Positions 52,132 through 61,847 of a DNA stretch of 64,000 bases are shown piece after piece (the stretch's first letter is position 1; each line of letters opens with the position of its first letter). The stretch is from NCBI GenBank assembly GCA_027491155.1, contig JAIXWR010000045.1, positions 1 to 64,000 of the forward strand, read 5' to 3'. The position numbers were made by a program, and so were the translations under genes. Under the pieces are notes generated by a model, which did not search any database, had not been told where the DNA came from, and worked only from the letters and a program-made list of their open reading frames with translations. This DNA is from Verrucomicrobiaceae bacterium. Its GTDB lineage: Bacteria > Verrucomicrobiota > Verrucomicrobiia > Verrucomicrobiales > Akkermansiaceae.

Positions 52132-55100
52132 ATGAAAACCCATCCGCTTCTTGGCGCAATTCTCGCCGCCATGGCCTTGGCCATCCTTCCAGCTTCGGCC
52201 GCCACCGTGAGCGCCAGCGCGGCAGCCCCCGTGATCGACGACGAGGACATCTCCAATTTCGCCTCGCAGACCGCCACCGACAAGTGGTGGCCCGAAAACA
52301 CCGCCGCCGGGGCCGCCAAGGGCCAGACGTTCCGCACCCGCAACGAGGCCCTCCGGTTCAAGGCCGTGACCTACCGGATCACTACCAACGTTCCCGGGAC
52401 CAAGGTTTACACCATCCGCATTGGCAGGATTTCCGGCAACACGTTCACCCCGGTCTATACCGAAACCGCCACCCAGACTGCTACTTGGGCCGCGAATAAT
52501 CACGTCACCTGGCGGCTTGATACTCCTTTCATCCTGCAGCCGAACACGTTTTACGGCGTGGACGTGGCGCTGACGAGTTCCACCACCACGTGGCAGCAGG
52601 GCATTCCCTATATCTCCATGACGGCGGACGAGTTTTCCGATGGGGTGAGCTATGGTTCCGGCACCAACGGCGTGGGAAATACGACGATCACCGCCGGCGA
52701 TGACGACCGCCGCTTTCATCTCGACATCGAGAAACCCATCGGCGGCTGGTCGCTCGTCGCCACCCACCCGGCGGACAATGCCACCAATGTCTTCGCCTCG
52801 AATCCGCTCTTGGCCACTTTCAGCCAGAACATCGTGCGCGGCACCGGAAACATCACCCTCAGAAATCTCACGGACAACACCAGCATCGTCATTCCCATCA
52901 CCGATCCGCGGGTCGTGATTTCCGAGAACCTGCTCACGGTCAATCCCGGCAGCGGTTTTGTCGCGAGCAAAGCCTGGGCCGTGCGCATCGACCCCACCGC
53001 CATCACCAGTGCTCTCGGCGATGCTTATCCCGGCATCGCCAACGACACCACTTGGAACTTCAGCACCGGCTTGGGCGACCCGCTGTTTCTCGCGCTCGTC
53101 GCGCTCAGGAACCACATCACCGGAGCCACCCCGCTCACGGCCGCGCAGATCTCCGCGCACAAAACGACCATCGATCAGCAGAACGCCCGTCTTGCCGACA
53201 GCGCCGCACTCATCACCGCAGCGTTCGACTTGGTGAGGGCGTACGACGCATCCACCGGAAACCGCTGGTATGTCAACGGCCTGCCCGCCCGTGCTTCCGT
53301 CACCAACGATATCCACTGGACGCTTTGGAACGTGCAGCAATACATCATGGACGTGGTTTACAACGAGACCATACTCGCAAACCACGAGAGTTTGCTGAAC
53401 GGTTTCAAGTTCGGCAGCGCTTCAACATTCCCCGGCGCATGCAACCCGCCGGCAAATCCGGCGGACACCACACGCACCGTGACCATCAAGGCCAGCTACG
53501 CGAATACGGTGGGCTGGACGACGCAGGGAGATGGCAGTGGCACTTTCGCGCGCAAACCGACGGGCTGCTATCTAGCGCCCGGGTCGATTGCCACCGTCAC
53601 CGTGCCGGCGGCATTGGTGGGCAAGGGCTTCAAGATCCGGGTCGGCGCGCACTCGTGGGATTTTTCCAACAAACCCTCGATCAAGCGACTGGATCGTTCG
53701 ACGGTTCTCTATCCCATCAACGCAGTGGAAACCAAAGTCGCCTGCCCGCATGGCGGCGGCATCTACATCGAGGTGCCATGGCTCGCCAACCAGGGCAATG
53801 TGAACGTGTCCGTGCGCAATGCCGTCCGCTCGCCCTACTTCTCCGCGAAGAGTTTTCACCAGACGACGTCGGCGGAATGGCTGGCCGAACGCACCAACCC
53901 CGGGCCTTGGGCGGATTTCCAGTCGGACAAATTCATGATGCAGGTGCCAAAGAGCTGGATCTACGCGATGCCCGACCCGACCCAGGTGATGAAGGATTGG
54001 GACGCCGCGATGGATGCCTTCAACGACCTGCTCGGCTTTCCGCAGATCCGCGGCAAGGAATCCTTCTACCTTCAGGCCGATGTGCTGATTCGCGCTTCCG
54101 TCTTCGCACCGGGCTATCCGGCCGTGAACGTCGGAGGCTTCAGTGCCACGGCCAATTACAACAACGGCTATCATACCCACTATCTGATCCGGGGTCCGCA
54201 GTATGGCATCGATGACGCGCAGGTGGAGTTTCACGAGCAGGGCCACGGCTACTTCTTTGACAAGTTTCCCGGCGAGACCGAGTCGAACGTGAACCTGCCG
54301 TTTGTGCCCGTCCTGCACCGGAAATTCGGGGTCAATCTGGACACCGCCTTCCGGGCGTCGCTGGGCGAGGGCAATACCTACCGCACGCTGGAGACGACTG
54401 CGATGGCGTGGATGACCGTGTTCAATTTCTCACCGAACAAAGTCGAGATGGCCGATGGAGAAAAAGCTTACCAGCTCAAGGGCCACGCGAAGTTCGTGGA
54501 CATCGCCCGCATCTACGGTTGGGGCGTTCTCGGCAACTACTGGAAGTCCTTCGTGACCGATTCCGAGAATGGGATCAATTACGCGACGGACACGGATAGC
54601 CTCCTGCTGCGCTTGTCCAAAAACGTGGGCGCGGACATCCGACCCTTGTTCCACTTCTGGGGCATCTACCCGCAGAACGCCACCAACTTGCGCAATGCCA
54701 TCAACACTGCCGGGCTCGTCGCGCCTGTGGAAATCTACGACCGGCTCGTGCGTTACAAATCCCTCGCGCCGGCCAACAATACCGCCTTCCGGGACTTCGC
54801 CACCAAGTGGTGGACCCGGCAACCCAGCTCCAGCGGTTTCTGGGAGGAGCGCGAGCACGCCACCCAGTGGAACAACTACAATGAGAATTCCGCCCTCGGC
54901 ATCACCAACCGGGTGCAGGAACTCCTCGACCTCTACTACCCGAACGGCCGCCCCACCACCATCACCGGGCCCGTCGTCGGAAGTTTCAGCCCCACCGACA
55001 ATTCCACGAGCGTCGCTCTGGACGCCAACCTGGTGGTGACCTTCAACAAGGCAGTCGTTCGCGGCACGGGCAACATCACGCTCAGGAACCTTACCGACGG

Positions 55101-57363
55101 CACCTCCACCAACATCGCCATCACCAACACAACCCAGGTTTCCATCGCTGGCGAAGTGATGACGATTAACCCAACGGCGAATCTTCTCCCCAACAAAACG
55201 TATGCCATCCAAATCGATCCAACGGCGCTGGATGGCGTGGTCACCAACAGTTTTGCCGGGGTCACCGACACCACGACCTGGAACTTCACCACCATCACCC
55301 CACCACCCGCTGGCGTGACTGGCCTCGCCCTGTGGCTGGATGCCTCGCAGCTCACGGGCTTGAGCGACGGGGCCACGCTCAATACTTGGAACGAAATGTC
55401 CGGGCTCGGCAATCATGCCACAAGGACTACCGGTGCACCCACCTATGAGACCAATGAACTTAACGGGCGACCGGTCGTGCGTTTTCCCGTTGGCAACGGA
55501 GCCAGCTTTGGTTTTCCACGCATGACCAACATCCGCACGGTTTTCTGGGTGATGAAACAGCAGAACCCAGGCGAACTGCGGTTCTTATTGGGTGACACTT
55601 CCAATTTCCATTTTCATCGTGGCACCGCTTCTCCCTCGACGATCTGGCATTCCGTGCATACTTCGTCCAATATCAGAAACGGCACGACAAGCTTGAACGG
55701 ACTGGCCGTCAATGGCACCACGACCAATTTGCCTGGCGGTTGGAATTTGCTCTCGGTGACAACCACGGATGTCGTCACGGCCAGCACCCTGAGTAGCGAT
55801 CGCACATTCAACCGATCCTGGGAAGGCGACATCGCTGAGGTTCTCGTTTACAACAGAGCTTTAAGCGCGGTTGAGATCGAACAGGTCGGCAGCCATCTGA
55901 CGGCAAAGTATGCCATGACCACCGCCTATGCCGCGCCCTTGATCTCCACTTACAGCCCCGACGACGACGCGACCGGCGTGGCCATCGACGCGGACCTTGT
56001 GGCCACTTTCAGCGAACCCATCGCCAAGGGCACCGGCAACATCACGATCAAGAACCTTACGGACGGAACGACCACAAACATCGCGGTGACCGATTCCCAA
56101 GTGACGGTCTCGGGAGTAACCCTGACGATCAACCCGACGGCAGACCTCATAGCCGGAAAAAACTACGCCATCCAGATCGCAGCGACCGCCATTGATGACC
56201 TCGCCGGGAACAGCTTCGCTGGCATCACCAATGACACCGCGTGGAACTTCGAAACTGAAGCGCCGACGCCCGTTTTCGTCATGTTCGCTGACAACTTCGA
56301 CCGGCCCAACAACACAGGCCTGAATGCCTCGGCCATCGGCAAGTCGGGGTCACTTGGTGCGTTGAACTGGGTCGAGAAGGCCGGCTCTGGCGGAAACGCG
56401 TCAATCTCGGGCAATTCGCTCTTCGCCACCGGCTCCACCAGCGGCTTCTCCATGTCTTATGTCGATCACAACTTCATCAATGCCTCAATTTCCAGCGGCG
56501 GTGGCTTCAGCATCAGCATCGACCTCGAGCATTACTCGACGCAGGGCACCGTGCGACTCGCCGGGATTGCCATGGGCATGTCGAAAGCCGAGGCAGAGGG
56601 ATGGGCGCATAACGTTCCCACCAGTTTCACTTACGCGGATTTGTTCGTCGGCTACCGCGGCAATCAAAGCGCGATCCAGGTTTTCGAAAACGGAACCGAA
56701 GTGATCAACAATGCGACCGCAGGGGATGCATCCACGCTCCCGAAGAAGCTCAAGATCGATTTTACCTGCTCGGACTTCAATGCCGGCTCGACGGTGAACT
56801 ACAAGGTCAGCTTCGGCGGTGCAGCGATGGGCTCCGGATCATTCACATGGAGCGGCACCAACGAGAACTACATCGGAGTCTATTCCAACTTGTTCCCTGC
56901 GAGCGGCACGACCGGTCAATTGGACGATTTTGCTGTTAGCGCGCTGGTTCCCGAGCTCTCGTCCTACGAAACTTGGGCCGCCACCAACACCCTTGGCAGC
57001 ACTCCGGAGGAGGACTTCGACAGCGACGGCGTGCCCAATGCCATCGAATTCGTGCTCGGCGGCGACAGGAACACCAACGACCTCGGCAAGCTCCCCGCCG
57101 CTGCCACCAATGGCGGCAACATGACCTTCACCTTCGTGCGCGACCGGGATTCGGTTGATCCGGGCGTGAGTGTCGCGATCGAAGTCGGCCCCAGCCTCGG
57201 CACATGGCCGAATGTCTTCACGGTGGGTCCCAACACCGCCGGCTCCTCAGCCGGCGTCACCGTCAGCGATAATGGCAACGGCACCGACACCATCACTCTA
57301 ACCGTTCCCCAAGCGCCGGACACCAGGAAATTCGCCCGGCTCAAGGTGGCCATCACGGAATAG
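52132..57363 (+). CDS. secreted M60-like metallopeptidase with Ig-like and LamG modules
   Basis: The 1743-residue protein starts with a signal peptide (MKTHPLLGAILAAMALAILP). After an N-terminal anchor-like region come a SbsA/Big_5-type Ig-like domain (about 205-313; TFSQNIVRGTGNITLRNLTD) and a large M60/enhancin-like peptidase domain (about 430-930). The zinc motif is His701-Glu-Gln-Gly-His705 (HEQGHGYFFDKFPGE, with Glu further on). Two more Big_5 domains (about 947-1060 and 1268-1378) alternate with concanavalin/LamG-like domains (about 1062-1262 and 1380-1603). The C-terminus has DFDSDGVPNAIEFVLGGD and ends RKFARLKVAITE. M60-like proteases often cut glycosylated proteins such as mucins; the substrate here is unknown. 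It is divergent from selO. Confidence 0.93.
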   Translation: MKTHPLLGAILAAMALAILPASAATVSASAAAPVIDDEDISNFASQTATDKWWPENTAAGAAKGQTFRTRNEALRFKAVTYRITTNVPGTKVYTIRIGRISGNTFTPVYTETATQTATWAANNHVTWRLDTPFILQPNTFYGVDVALTSSTTTWQQGIPYISMTADEFSDGVSYGSGTNGVGNTTITAGDDDRRFHLDIEKPIGGWSLVATHPADNATNVFASNPLLATFSQNIVRGTGNITLRNLTDNTSIVIPITDPRVVISENLLTVNPGSGFVASKAWAVRIDPTAITSALGDAYPGIANDTTWNFSTGLGDPLFLALVALRNHITGATPLTAAQISAHKTTIDQQNARLADSAALITAAFDLVRAYDASTGNRWYVNGLPARASVTNDIHWTLWNVQQYIMDVVYNETILANHESLLNGFKFGSASTFPGACNPPANPADTTRTVTIKASYANTVGWTTQGDGSGTFARKPTGCYLAPGSIATVTVPAALVGKGFKIRVGAHSWDFSNKPSIKRLDRSTVLYPINAVETKVACPHGGGIYIEVPWLANQGNVNVSVRNAVRSPYFSAKSFHQTTSAEWLAERTNPGPWADFQSDKFMMQVPKSWIYAMPDPTQVMKDWDAAMDAFNDLLGFPQIRGKESFYLQADVLIRASVFAPGYPAVNVGGFSATANYNNGYHTHYLIRGPQYGIDDAQVEFHEQGHGYFFDKFPGETESNVNLPFVPVLHRKFGVNLDTAFRASLGEGNTYRTLETTAMAWMTVFNFSPNKVEMADGEKAYQLKGHAKFVDIARIYGWGVLGNYWKSFVTDSENGINYATDTDSLLLRLSKNVGADIRPLFHFWGIYPQNATNLRNAINTAGLVAPVEIYDRLVRYKSLAPANNTAFRDFATKWWTRQPSSSGFWEEREHATQWNNYNENSALGITNRVQELLDLYYPNGRPTTITGPVVGSFSPTDNSTSVALDANLVVTFNKAVVRGTGNITLRNLTDGTSTNIAITNTTQVSIAGEVMTINPTANLLPNKTYAIQIDPTALDGVVTNSFAGVTDTTTWNFTTITPPPAGVTGLALWLDASQLTGLSDGATLNTWNEMSGLGNHATRTTGAPTYETNELNGRPVVRFPVGNGASFGFPRMTNIRTVFWVMKQQNPGELRFLLGDTSNFHFHRGTASPSTIWHSVHTSSNIRNGTTSLNGLAVNGTTTNLPGGWNLLSVTTTDVVTASTLSSDRTFNRSWEGDIAEVLVYNRALSAVEIEQVGSHLTAKYAMTTAYAAPLISTYSPDDDATGVAIDADLVATFSEPIAKGTGNITIKNLTDGTTTNIAVTDSQVTVSGVTLTINPTADLIAGKNYAIQIAATAIDDLAGNSFAGITNDTAWNFETEAPTPVFVMFADNFDRPNNTGLNASAIGKSGSLGALNWVEKAGSGGNASISGNSLFATGSTSGFSMSYVDHNFINASISSGGGFSISIDLEHYSTQGTVRLAGIAMGMSKAEAEGWAHNVPTSFTYADLFVGYRGNQSAIQVFENGTEVINNATAGDASTLPKKLKIDFTCSDFNAGSTVNYKVSFGGAAMGSGSFTWSGTNENYIGVYSNLFPASGTTGQLDDFAVSALVPELSSYETWAATNTLGSTPEEDFDSDGVPNAIEFVLGGDRNTNDLGKLPAAATNGGNMTFTFVRDRDSVDPGVSVAIEVGPSLGTWPNVFTVGPNTAGSSAGVTVSDNGNGTDTITLTVPQAPDTRKFARLKVAITE

Positions 57364-57381
57364 TCGCCCGCAAAGCGACTA
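57361..57381 (+). terminator. short hairpin at the end of the M60-like gene
   Basis: A perfect 7-bp stem TAGTCGC / GCGACTA with a 7-base loop overlaps the stop codon. No T-run follows, so termination would be weak. Confidence 0.35.
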
Positions 57382-57827
57382 TCCTTCCATCATCCAAACT
57401 CCGCCAACATGTCCACCAGCTGAATGGCAGGGGATTGAGCGCCGTTTCGTTGAAGGCCGGCCGTCCGGTGAACCGCACCTCTGAGTCGGCGGGGCACACC
57501 CATCACAATTTGAATCTCAGGTTGAAGCCTGCCCTCCCTCACCTGTTCCCGCCTACACCGTGCCATTCAGACCCCGCGTGCTGATGGACGCCCACGACAC
57601 TGCGCCTAAAGCATTCCGCAGGAACATCGGGGAAATCAATGTTCCGAGGGAGAGAATCGATTGGGGGGCGGTTCGATTCAAGCCATACTTCGAACGCCCT
57701 GCTCGAGCGCCGTCCCGGATGACGTTCCGGGGTGGCGGCCCAGCCTGGAAGCAGCGGTCGATGCCATTGCTCGAGAACACGAACCGGAAATGTGAGTATC
57801 AAGCCCCAAATAGGAAGATCACCATCC
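57382..57827. other. intergenic gap with a possible short or decayed gene
   Basis: About 450 bp. The stretch 57560-57780 can be read on the plus strand as a protein-like frame (MDAHDTAPKAFRRNIGEINV, then RERIDWGAVRF) and on the reverse strand as another (SILSLGTLISPMFLRNALGA). Neither has a plausible start, a close partner or a known domain. The plus-strand frame runs out of frame into the next gene. It could be a dispersed repeat or a decayed gene. Confidence 0.3.
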
Positions 57828-59078
57828 ATGAAACTTCTCCATTTTGCCCCACCCGTCCTTGCCCTAGCCATCTGCGCCACATGGCTCGGTTCGCAGCGCA
57901 GCTCGATCGAGGACATGGAAGAGGAGAATGCCAGGCTCTTGGGAGAAGCCACACCGGCACGCGCATCATCCGTCTCCGGGGATGACCGGATCAGCGGAGA
58001 GACTTGGAGATCCCGATCCGGCGACTGGAAGAAAGTCGCTGCGGATCTAGGCGATCTCGAAGGTCGAGGTCAACTGCCTGACATGCGAGACACGAAGCGG
58101 CTCGAGCAGCTCATTCTGGAAATGGACGCACCCGGAATCATCGCCGCGCTTGGGGAAATTGATGCCCTTGAACTCCCCGACTCATCGAGGCGAGAGCTGC
58201 AGCGCATGCTGCTCGACGCCCTTGCCAGGAAGGATCCCGGGCTCGCTTGCCAACATTTCATCGAGAATGCCCATGGGCAGCCCGCCACACTCACATGGCC
58301 GATCAAACATGCCTTCGAAGCATGGCTGAAGCGCGACCCCGCCACGGCCAATGAATGGCTGGATCGGCAGCTCGCTGCGGGGACCTTGGACGGCAAGTCT
58401 CTTGATGGGAGAAACCCGATCCGCCTTCAGATGCAGGCGGCAAGTCTCTATTCCCTGATCGGATCGGACCCTGCCGCCGCGAGGCGCAGAATGAGTGACA
58501 TACCACTCGACCAACGCAGGGACATGCTTTTGGCATCGCACTACAGTGTGGTGGAGAAGGATCATGAAGCCTTCGCGGATCTGGTTCGGGGCAGCCTGCC
58601 CAGGGAGGATCAAAGCAAGGTTTTATCAAGCCAGCTCTCACTTTATGGAAATCAGGATGATCTGAAGAGAGTGAGCAGCTACCTGTCGCGCATCGATGCA
58701 ACGAAAGAGGATCGCGTCGCCTGCTTGGAGGTGGCCACCTTGAGTCTCTTTACCTTGATGCCCAGGGAACGTGAATTGACTCGCGAGGACTTCGATCAAT
58801 TTCACCAATGGGCCGGATCCATCGACCCGGAGTCTGCGGATAAAGTGACCGGAACCGCCCTTGCGGTCACCCTTTCGTCTGGGAAGAATGTGTCCTTCGA
58901 TGAATTGGCCGGTATCGCCTCCGATTACCATGGGGCAGGTGCCGGGGACGACATCCTCGTGGCGTTCATTGAGCAGAGTGTCGCCAACGAGAGCGTTTCG
59001 AAAGCCAAGGCCCGGGATGTCGCCATCAGAATCAGAGATCTTGAGCGGCGTGAGGAACTCCTTGAACAGCTGAAGTAA
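57828..59078 (+). CDS. membrane-anchored helical-repeat protein, type A
   Basis: The 416-residue protein starts with a membrane or signal segment (MKLLHFAPPVLALAICATWL), followed by a short coiled coil (IEDMEEENARLLGE) and a low-complexity linker. A long all-helical region with TPR/HEAT-like spacing follows (EAWLKRDPATANEWLDRQLA; IGSDPAAARRRMSDIPLDQR; DYHGAGAGDDILVAFIEQSV). It ends RDLERREELLEQLK. The type A' protein at 60498-61844 matches it in the same order. No catalytic motif is visible. It begins a run of five such genes in one direction; the next starts 10 bp downstream. Confidence 0.85.
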   Translation: MKLLHFAPPVLALAICATWLGSQRSSIEDMEEENARLLGEATPARASSVSGDDRISGETWRSRSGDWKKVAADLGDLEGRGQLPDMRDTKRLEQLILEMDAPGIIAALGEIDALELPDSSRRELQRMLLDALARKDPGLACQHFIENAHGQPATLTWPIKHAFEAWLKRDPATANEWLDRQLAAGTLDGKSLDGRNPIRLQMQAASLYSLIGSDPAAARRRMSDIPLDQRRDMLLASHYSVVEKDHEAFADLVRGSLPREDQSKVLSSQLSLYGNQDDLKRVSSYLSRIDATKEDRVACLEVATLSLFTLMPRERELTREDFDQFHQWAGSIDPESADKVTGTALAVTLSSGKNVSFDELAGIASDYHGAGAGDDILVAFIEQSVANESVSKAKARDVAIRIRDLERREELLEQLK

Positions 59079-59088
59079 GCTTTTGCTC

Positions 59089-60381
59089 ATGAAGCCATCC
59101 ATCATCATCACCGCCATCACTCTGATCGTTGCCGCCACATTCGGTTGGCATCGCCACCAGGAAATCGTCAGCTTGCGAGCGGGAAATGCCAGGCTTGTCG
59201 AAGGAGCCGCCGCGCACGGCAAATCGCGAGATGGTGAAGGCGGCACACGGCACCGTGAGCGTCAGGATGAAGGCGCCTTGGCCGCGGAGTTCATCGCCCT
59301 TGCACGGGAAGGGGGAAAGCTCCTGGGAGACGGCGTCGGTGCCGATGCGGAAACCGCGCAGAGGAGCGTGGATCTTATCGATCGGATGATGAGGCTCAAC
59401 GCTCCGCAACTGGAGAGCTTTCTCGCCACGCTCCGGGCCGAGCCCGGAATCAACGAGATTGCACGCAAGGATATGCTGATGGACTGCGTGTTGGCGCTCT
59501 CCACCAGGAACCCGCGCGCCGGATTGGAACTCCTCATCCAATCGCCCGAACTACTGGGCGAAGGTTCGATTACCAAACAGTACATCGGGGAGTTGCTCGG
59601 GAACCTGGCGAAGGAGGATCCTCAGATCGCGCTCGAATGGATTCGTGCCAACAAGGAAGCGCATCCCGATCTTGTCACGGACGATCTCATCGCCTTCCTC
59701 GTTGCTGGAGTGTCAGCGAATGACCCGACACATGCCTTTCAGTTGCTTTGCGATGTAGAGCCATCGAAACACGTGGCGACGGTTTCAAAGATCATCGAAA
59801 CGGCGGCCAATCCCGCACAACGTGATGTGACGCTCACGGCGCTGAGGCGGTTCGCGGCGGCCCAACAGAACCCGCAGGTTTTGAAGGATGGCATCAGCGA
59901 CCTCGTTTTCGGTGGGGTCTACAAAGAACGGGGCTTCGAGGAGACGTCCAGTTGGCTCGCCTCCGTGCAGTTGTCAGGCGAAGAGCTGGCATCCGCCACG
60001 GGGAACATGGAACACCGGGTGAAACCCGAAGAAACGGCTCGATGGCTCGAATGGCTTGGCGCCAGCGGCTTGCCCGAAGAAGTCGTAAGGGATCGCGCCT
60101 ACAACCTCAGCGCGGAGTGGACGGAGAAAGACTACCAGGCCGCCGGCAAATGGCTCGCCAGCGCCCCCGATAGTCCCGGGAAATCCGCAGCCGTTGGTGC
60201 CTTCGCTGCCAAAGTGCATCCCTTCGAACCCGAGATCGCCATGCAATGGCTGGAAACCCTTCCGCGGGGCCCCGACCGCAACAAGGCGCTCCAGGCGATC
60301 CATCGAGGGATGCGGGAGAACAGGAGCTACGAGAAGGGTGCTGTTGACGCTTTCGCGCGAGAGCATGGCTTTTCAGAGTGA
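59089..60381 (+). CDS. membrane-anchored helical-repeat protein, type B
   Basis: The 430-residue protein starts MKPSIIITAITLIVAATFGW, a single membrane segment, then a coiled-coil start (HQEIVSLRAGNARLVEGA) and a charged linker. The helical region includes LEWIRANKEAHPDLVTDDLI and EETARWLEWLGASGLPEEVV, then EKDYQAAGKWLASAPDSPGK and AMQWLETLPRGPDRNKALQA. These last blocks are nearly repeated in the type B' protein at 61848-63071. A TTG 6 bp upstream is an unlikely alternative start. Translation with type A is likely, as the gap is 10 bp. Confidence 0.85.
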   Translation: MKPSIIITAITLIVAATFGWHRHQEIVSLRAGNARLVEGAAAHGKSRDGEGGTRHRERQDEGALAAEFIALAREGGKLLGDGVGADAETAQRSVDLIDRMMRLNAPQLESFLATLRAEPGINEIARKDMLMDCVLALSTRNPRAGLELLIQSPELLGEGSITKQYIGELLGNLAKEDPQIALEWIRANKEAHPDLVTDDLIAFLVAGVSANDPTHAFQLLCDVEPSKHVATVSKIIETAANPAQRDVTLTALRRFAAAQQNPQVLKDGISDLVFGGVYKERGFEETSSWLASVQLSGEELASATGNMEHRVKPEETARWLEWLGASGLPEEVVRDRAYNLSAEWTEKDYQAAGKWLASAPDSPGKSAAVGAFAAKVHPFEPEIAMQWLETLPRGPDRNKALQAIHRGMRENRSYEKGAVDAFAREHGFSE

Positions 60382-60497
60382 TCCGAAAACACCATGCCAA
60401 GCTTTCCCCTCGCTTTGACGACTTTTTTGAATCCGGGACGAGGGCTTTAGCGAACCACTTGATGAAGCCGATCCTCCCCTCGGAATCTCAACAGAAC

Positions 60498-61844
60498 ATG
60501 AGAGTCGTTCACTACGTCCCGCCCCTCTTTGCGCTGATCATCGCTGCGGCATGGCTGACCAGCTTGCGGGCCTCGAATCGCGCCTTGGAGCAGGACAATC
60601 GCTCTCTTCAGGAGAAGATCGCGGAGTCCCGCAGTTCCCCGGGCTCTCGGGATGAGCGCGCCAGATCCGGTGCGAAAAGCGACAGAGCCAGCGCGAACAG
60701 CGCCAGGGCGAAGCGCGAGACGAAGCCAGCGGACGTTGAGGTCAAGCCCTTGTCCGAATTCAAGCCCACCGCCGGTGATTTCAACGAACTCGTCCTCCTC
60801 AACAACAATGAAGGGGTAAGATTCAATCTTACAGAAGCCTGTCGAAGGCTCGAAGCGTTGGCTTCCGAGATGAGTGGCGACGAACTCGTAAGAGCCTACA
60901 CGCAAATGGGCTCACTCCCGGTGGATGCGCCATTTCGCAATTACCTCGAATGGCTGATGCTGAACCAACTCAAGAAGAAGAATCCCGAGTTCGCGTTCAG
61001 CCAACTCATTGCGAAGTGCCAGAATGAAGATACAGGACCGATCAAGATGGGCGATTTCAATGAATGGCTCGCGAGGGATCCTTCCGCCGCCACGACCTGG
61101 TATGAGAACCAGCTCGAGGCTCAGGTCTTCGATAAGACCCTTGATGGAAAAACTCCCAACATGGTGCCTTTTGAAGCTGCATTCATCATGTCCTTGCTCG
61201 CATCCGACCCGGCCGCCGCGGAGCAACGCATGAACAATATTCCGCCCGATCTCCGCGCCAGTTTAGGTGATTACGTTTGGAAAGTCTCCAAAGAGAACAG
61301 CAAGGCTTTCGTTGAATTGCTTCGAAAATCAATGCCGATGGAAGATTATATCGCCATACTGAAGGACAACAGTCTGACGGAGTATCATTTCAGGTTCGAC
61401 AGCGATAGCGATCCCCAAGCTGTCCAGAAGAACCTTGATAGCCTCGGATTCACGCCTGAGGAATGCTCCACCCTTATGACGCAGCACTTTGCGGAGATTG
61501 CGAAGGCTCAAGCGATGAGAGACAAGTTCGGTATGCCGTCTCGCGAGAAATTCGACGAAGATCGCGCACGGATTCAGGCGATCGACCCTTCCTCCGCTGA
61601 CCGGGCAACAGGATTTGCACTCCAGAGTTACCTCGCGGAATCCAAGACGACCAGCGCACAGGACTTCGTCGAGAAGGTCGCTTTGGACTACCATGGTTCA
61701 GGTGCGGGAGACGAAATCCTGCTTCCATTGATTGAGGGCAGTGCGAAGGGGAGTATCCCTTTTCCGAAAGAAAGAGCGCGAGTGCTGGCAGATAAAATCA
61801 CGGATGCCAGGCTCCGTGAAGAGATGCTGCAAAAGCTCGATTGA
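60498..61844 (+). CDS. membrane-anchored helical-repeat protein, type A'
   Basis: The 448-residue protein starts MRVVHYVPPLFALIIAAAWL, closely matching the start of the type A protein (MKLLHFAPPVLALAICATWL). A coiled coil (ALEQDNRSLQEKIAESRS) and an Arg/Ser/Ala-rich linker follow, then the helical region (EWLARDPSAATTWYENQLEA; SLLASDPAAAEQRMNNIPPD; DYHGSGAGDEILLPLIEGSA), ending DARLREEMLQKLD. A GTG at 60378, overlapping the stop of the previous gene, would add 40 residues and is a less likely start. Base composition is lower in GC than most of the window. Confidence 0.83.
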   Translation: MRVVHYVPPLFALIIAAAWLTSLRASNRALEQDNRSLQEKIAESRSSPGSRDERARSGAKSDRASANSARAKRETKPADVEVKPLSEFKPTAGDFNELVLLNNNEGVRFNLTEACRRLEALASEMSGDELVRAYTQMGSLPVDAPFRNYLEWLMLNQLKKKNPEFAFSQLIAKCQNEDTGPIKMGDFNEWLARDPSAATTWYENQLEAQVFDKTLDGKTPNMVPFEAAFIMSLLASDPAAAEQRMNNIPPDLRASLGDYVWKVSKENSKAFVELLRKSMPMEDYIAILKDNSLTEYHFRFDSDSDPQAVQKNLDSLGFTPEECSTLMTQHFAEIAKAQAMRDKFGMPSREKFDEDRARIQAIDPSSADRATGFALQSYLAESKTTSAQDFVEKVALDYHGSGAGDEILLPLIEGSAKGSIPFPKERARVLADKITDARLREEMLQKLD

Positions 61845-61847
61845 AGC

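Noticed and set aside
57539-57952. reverse-strand 137-codon frame overlapping the type A gene start
   Set aside because: It overlaps the signal-peptide region of a better supported gene and has no recognisable domain.
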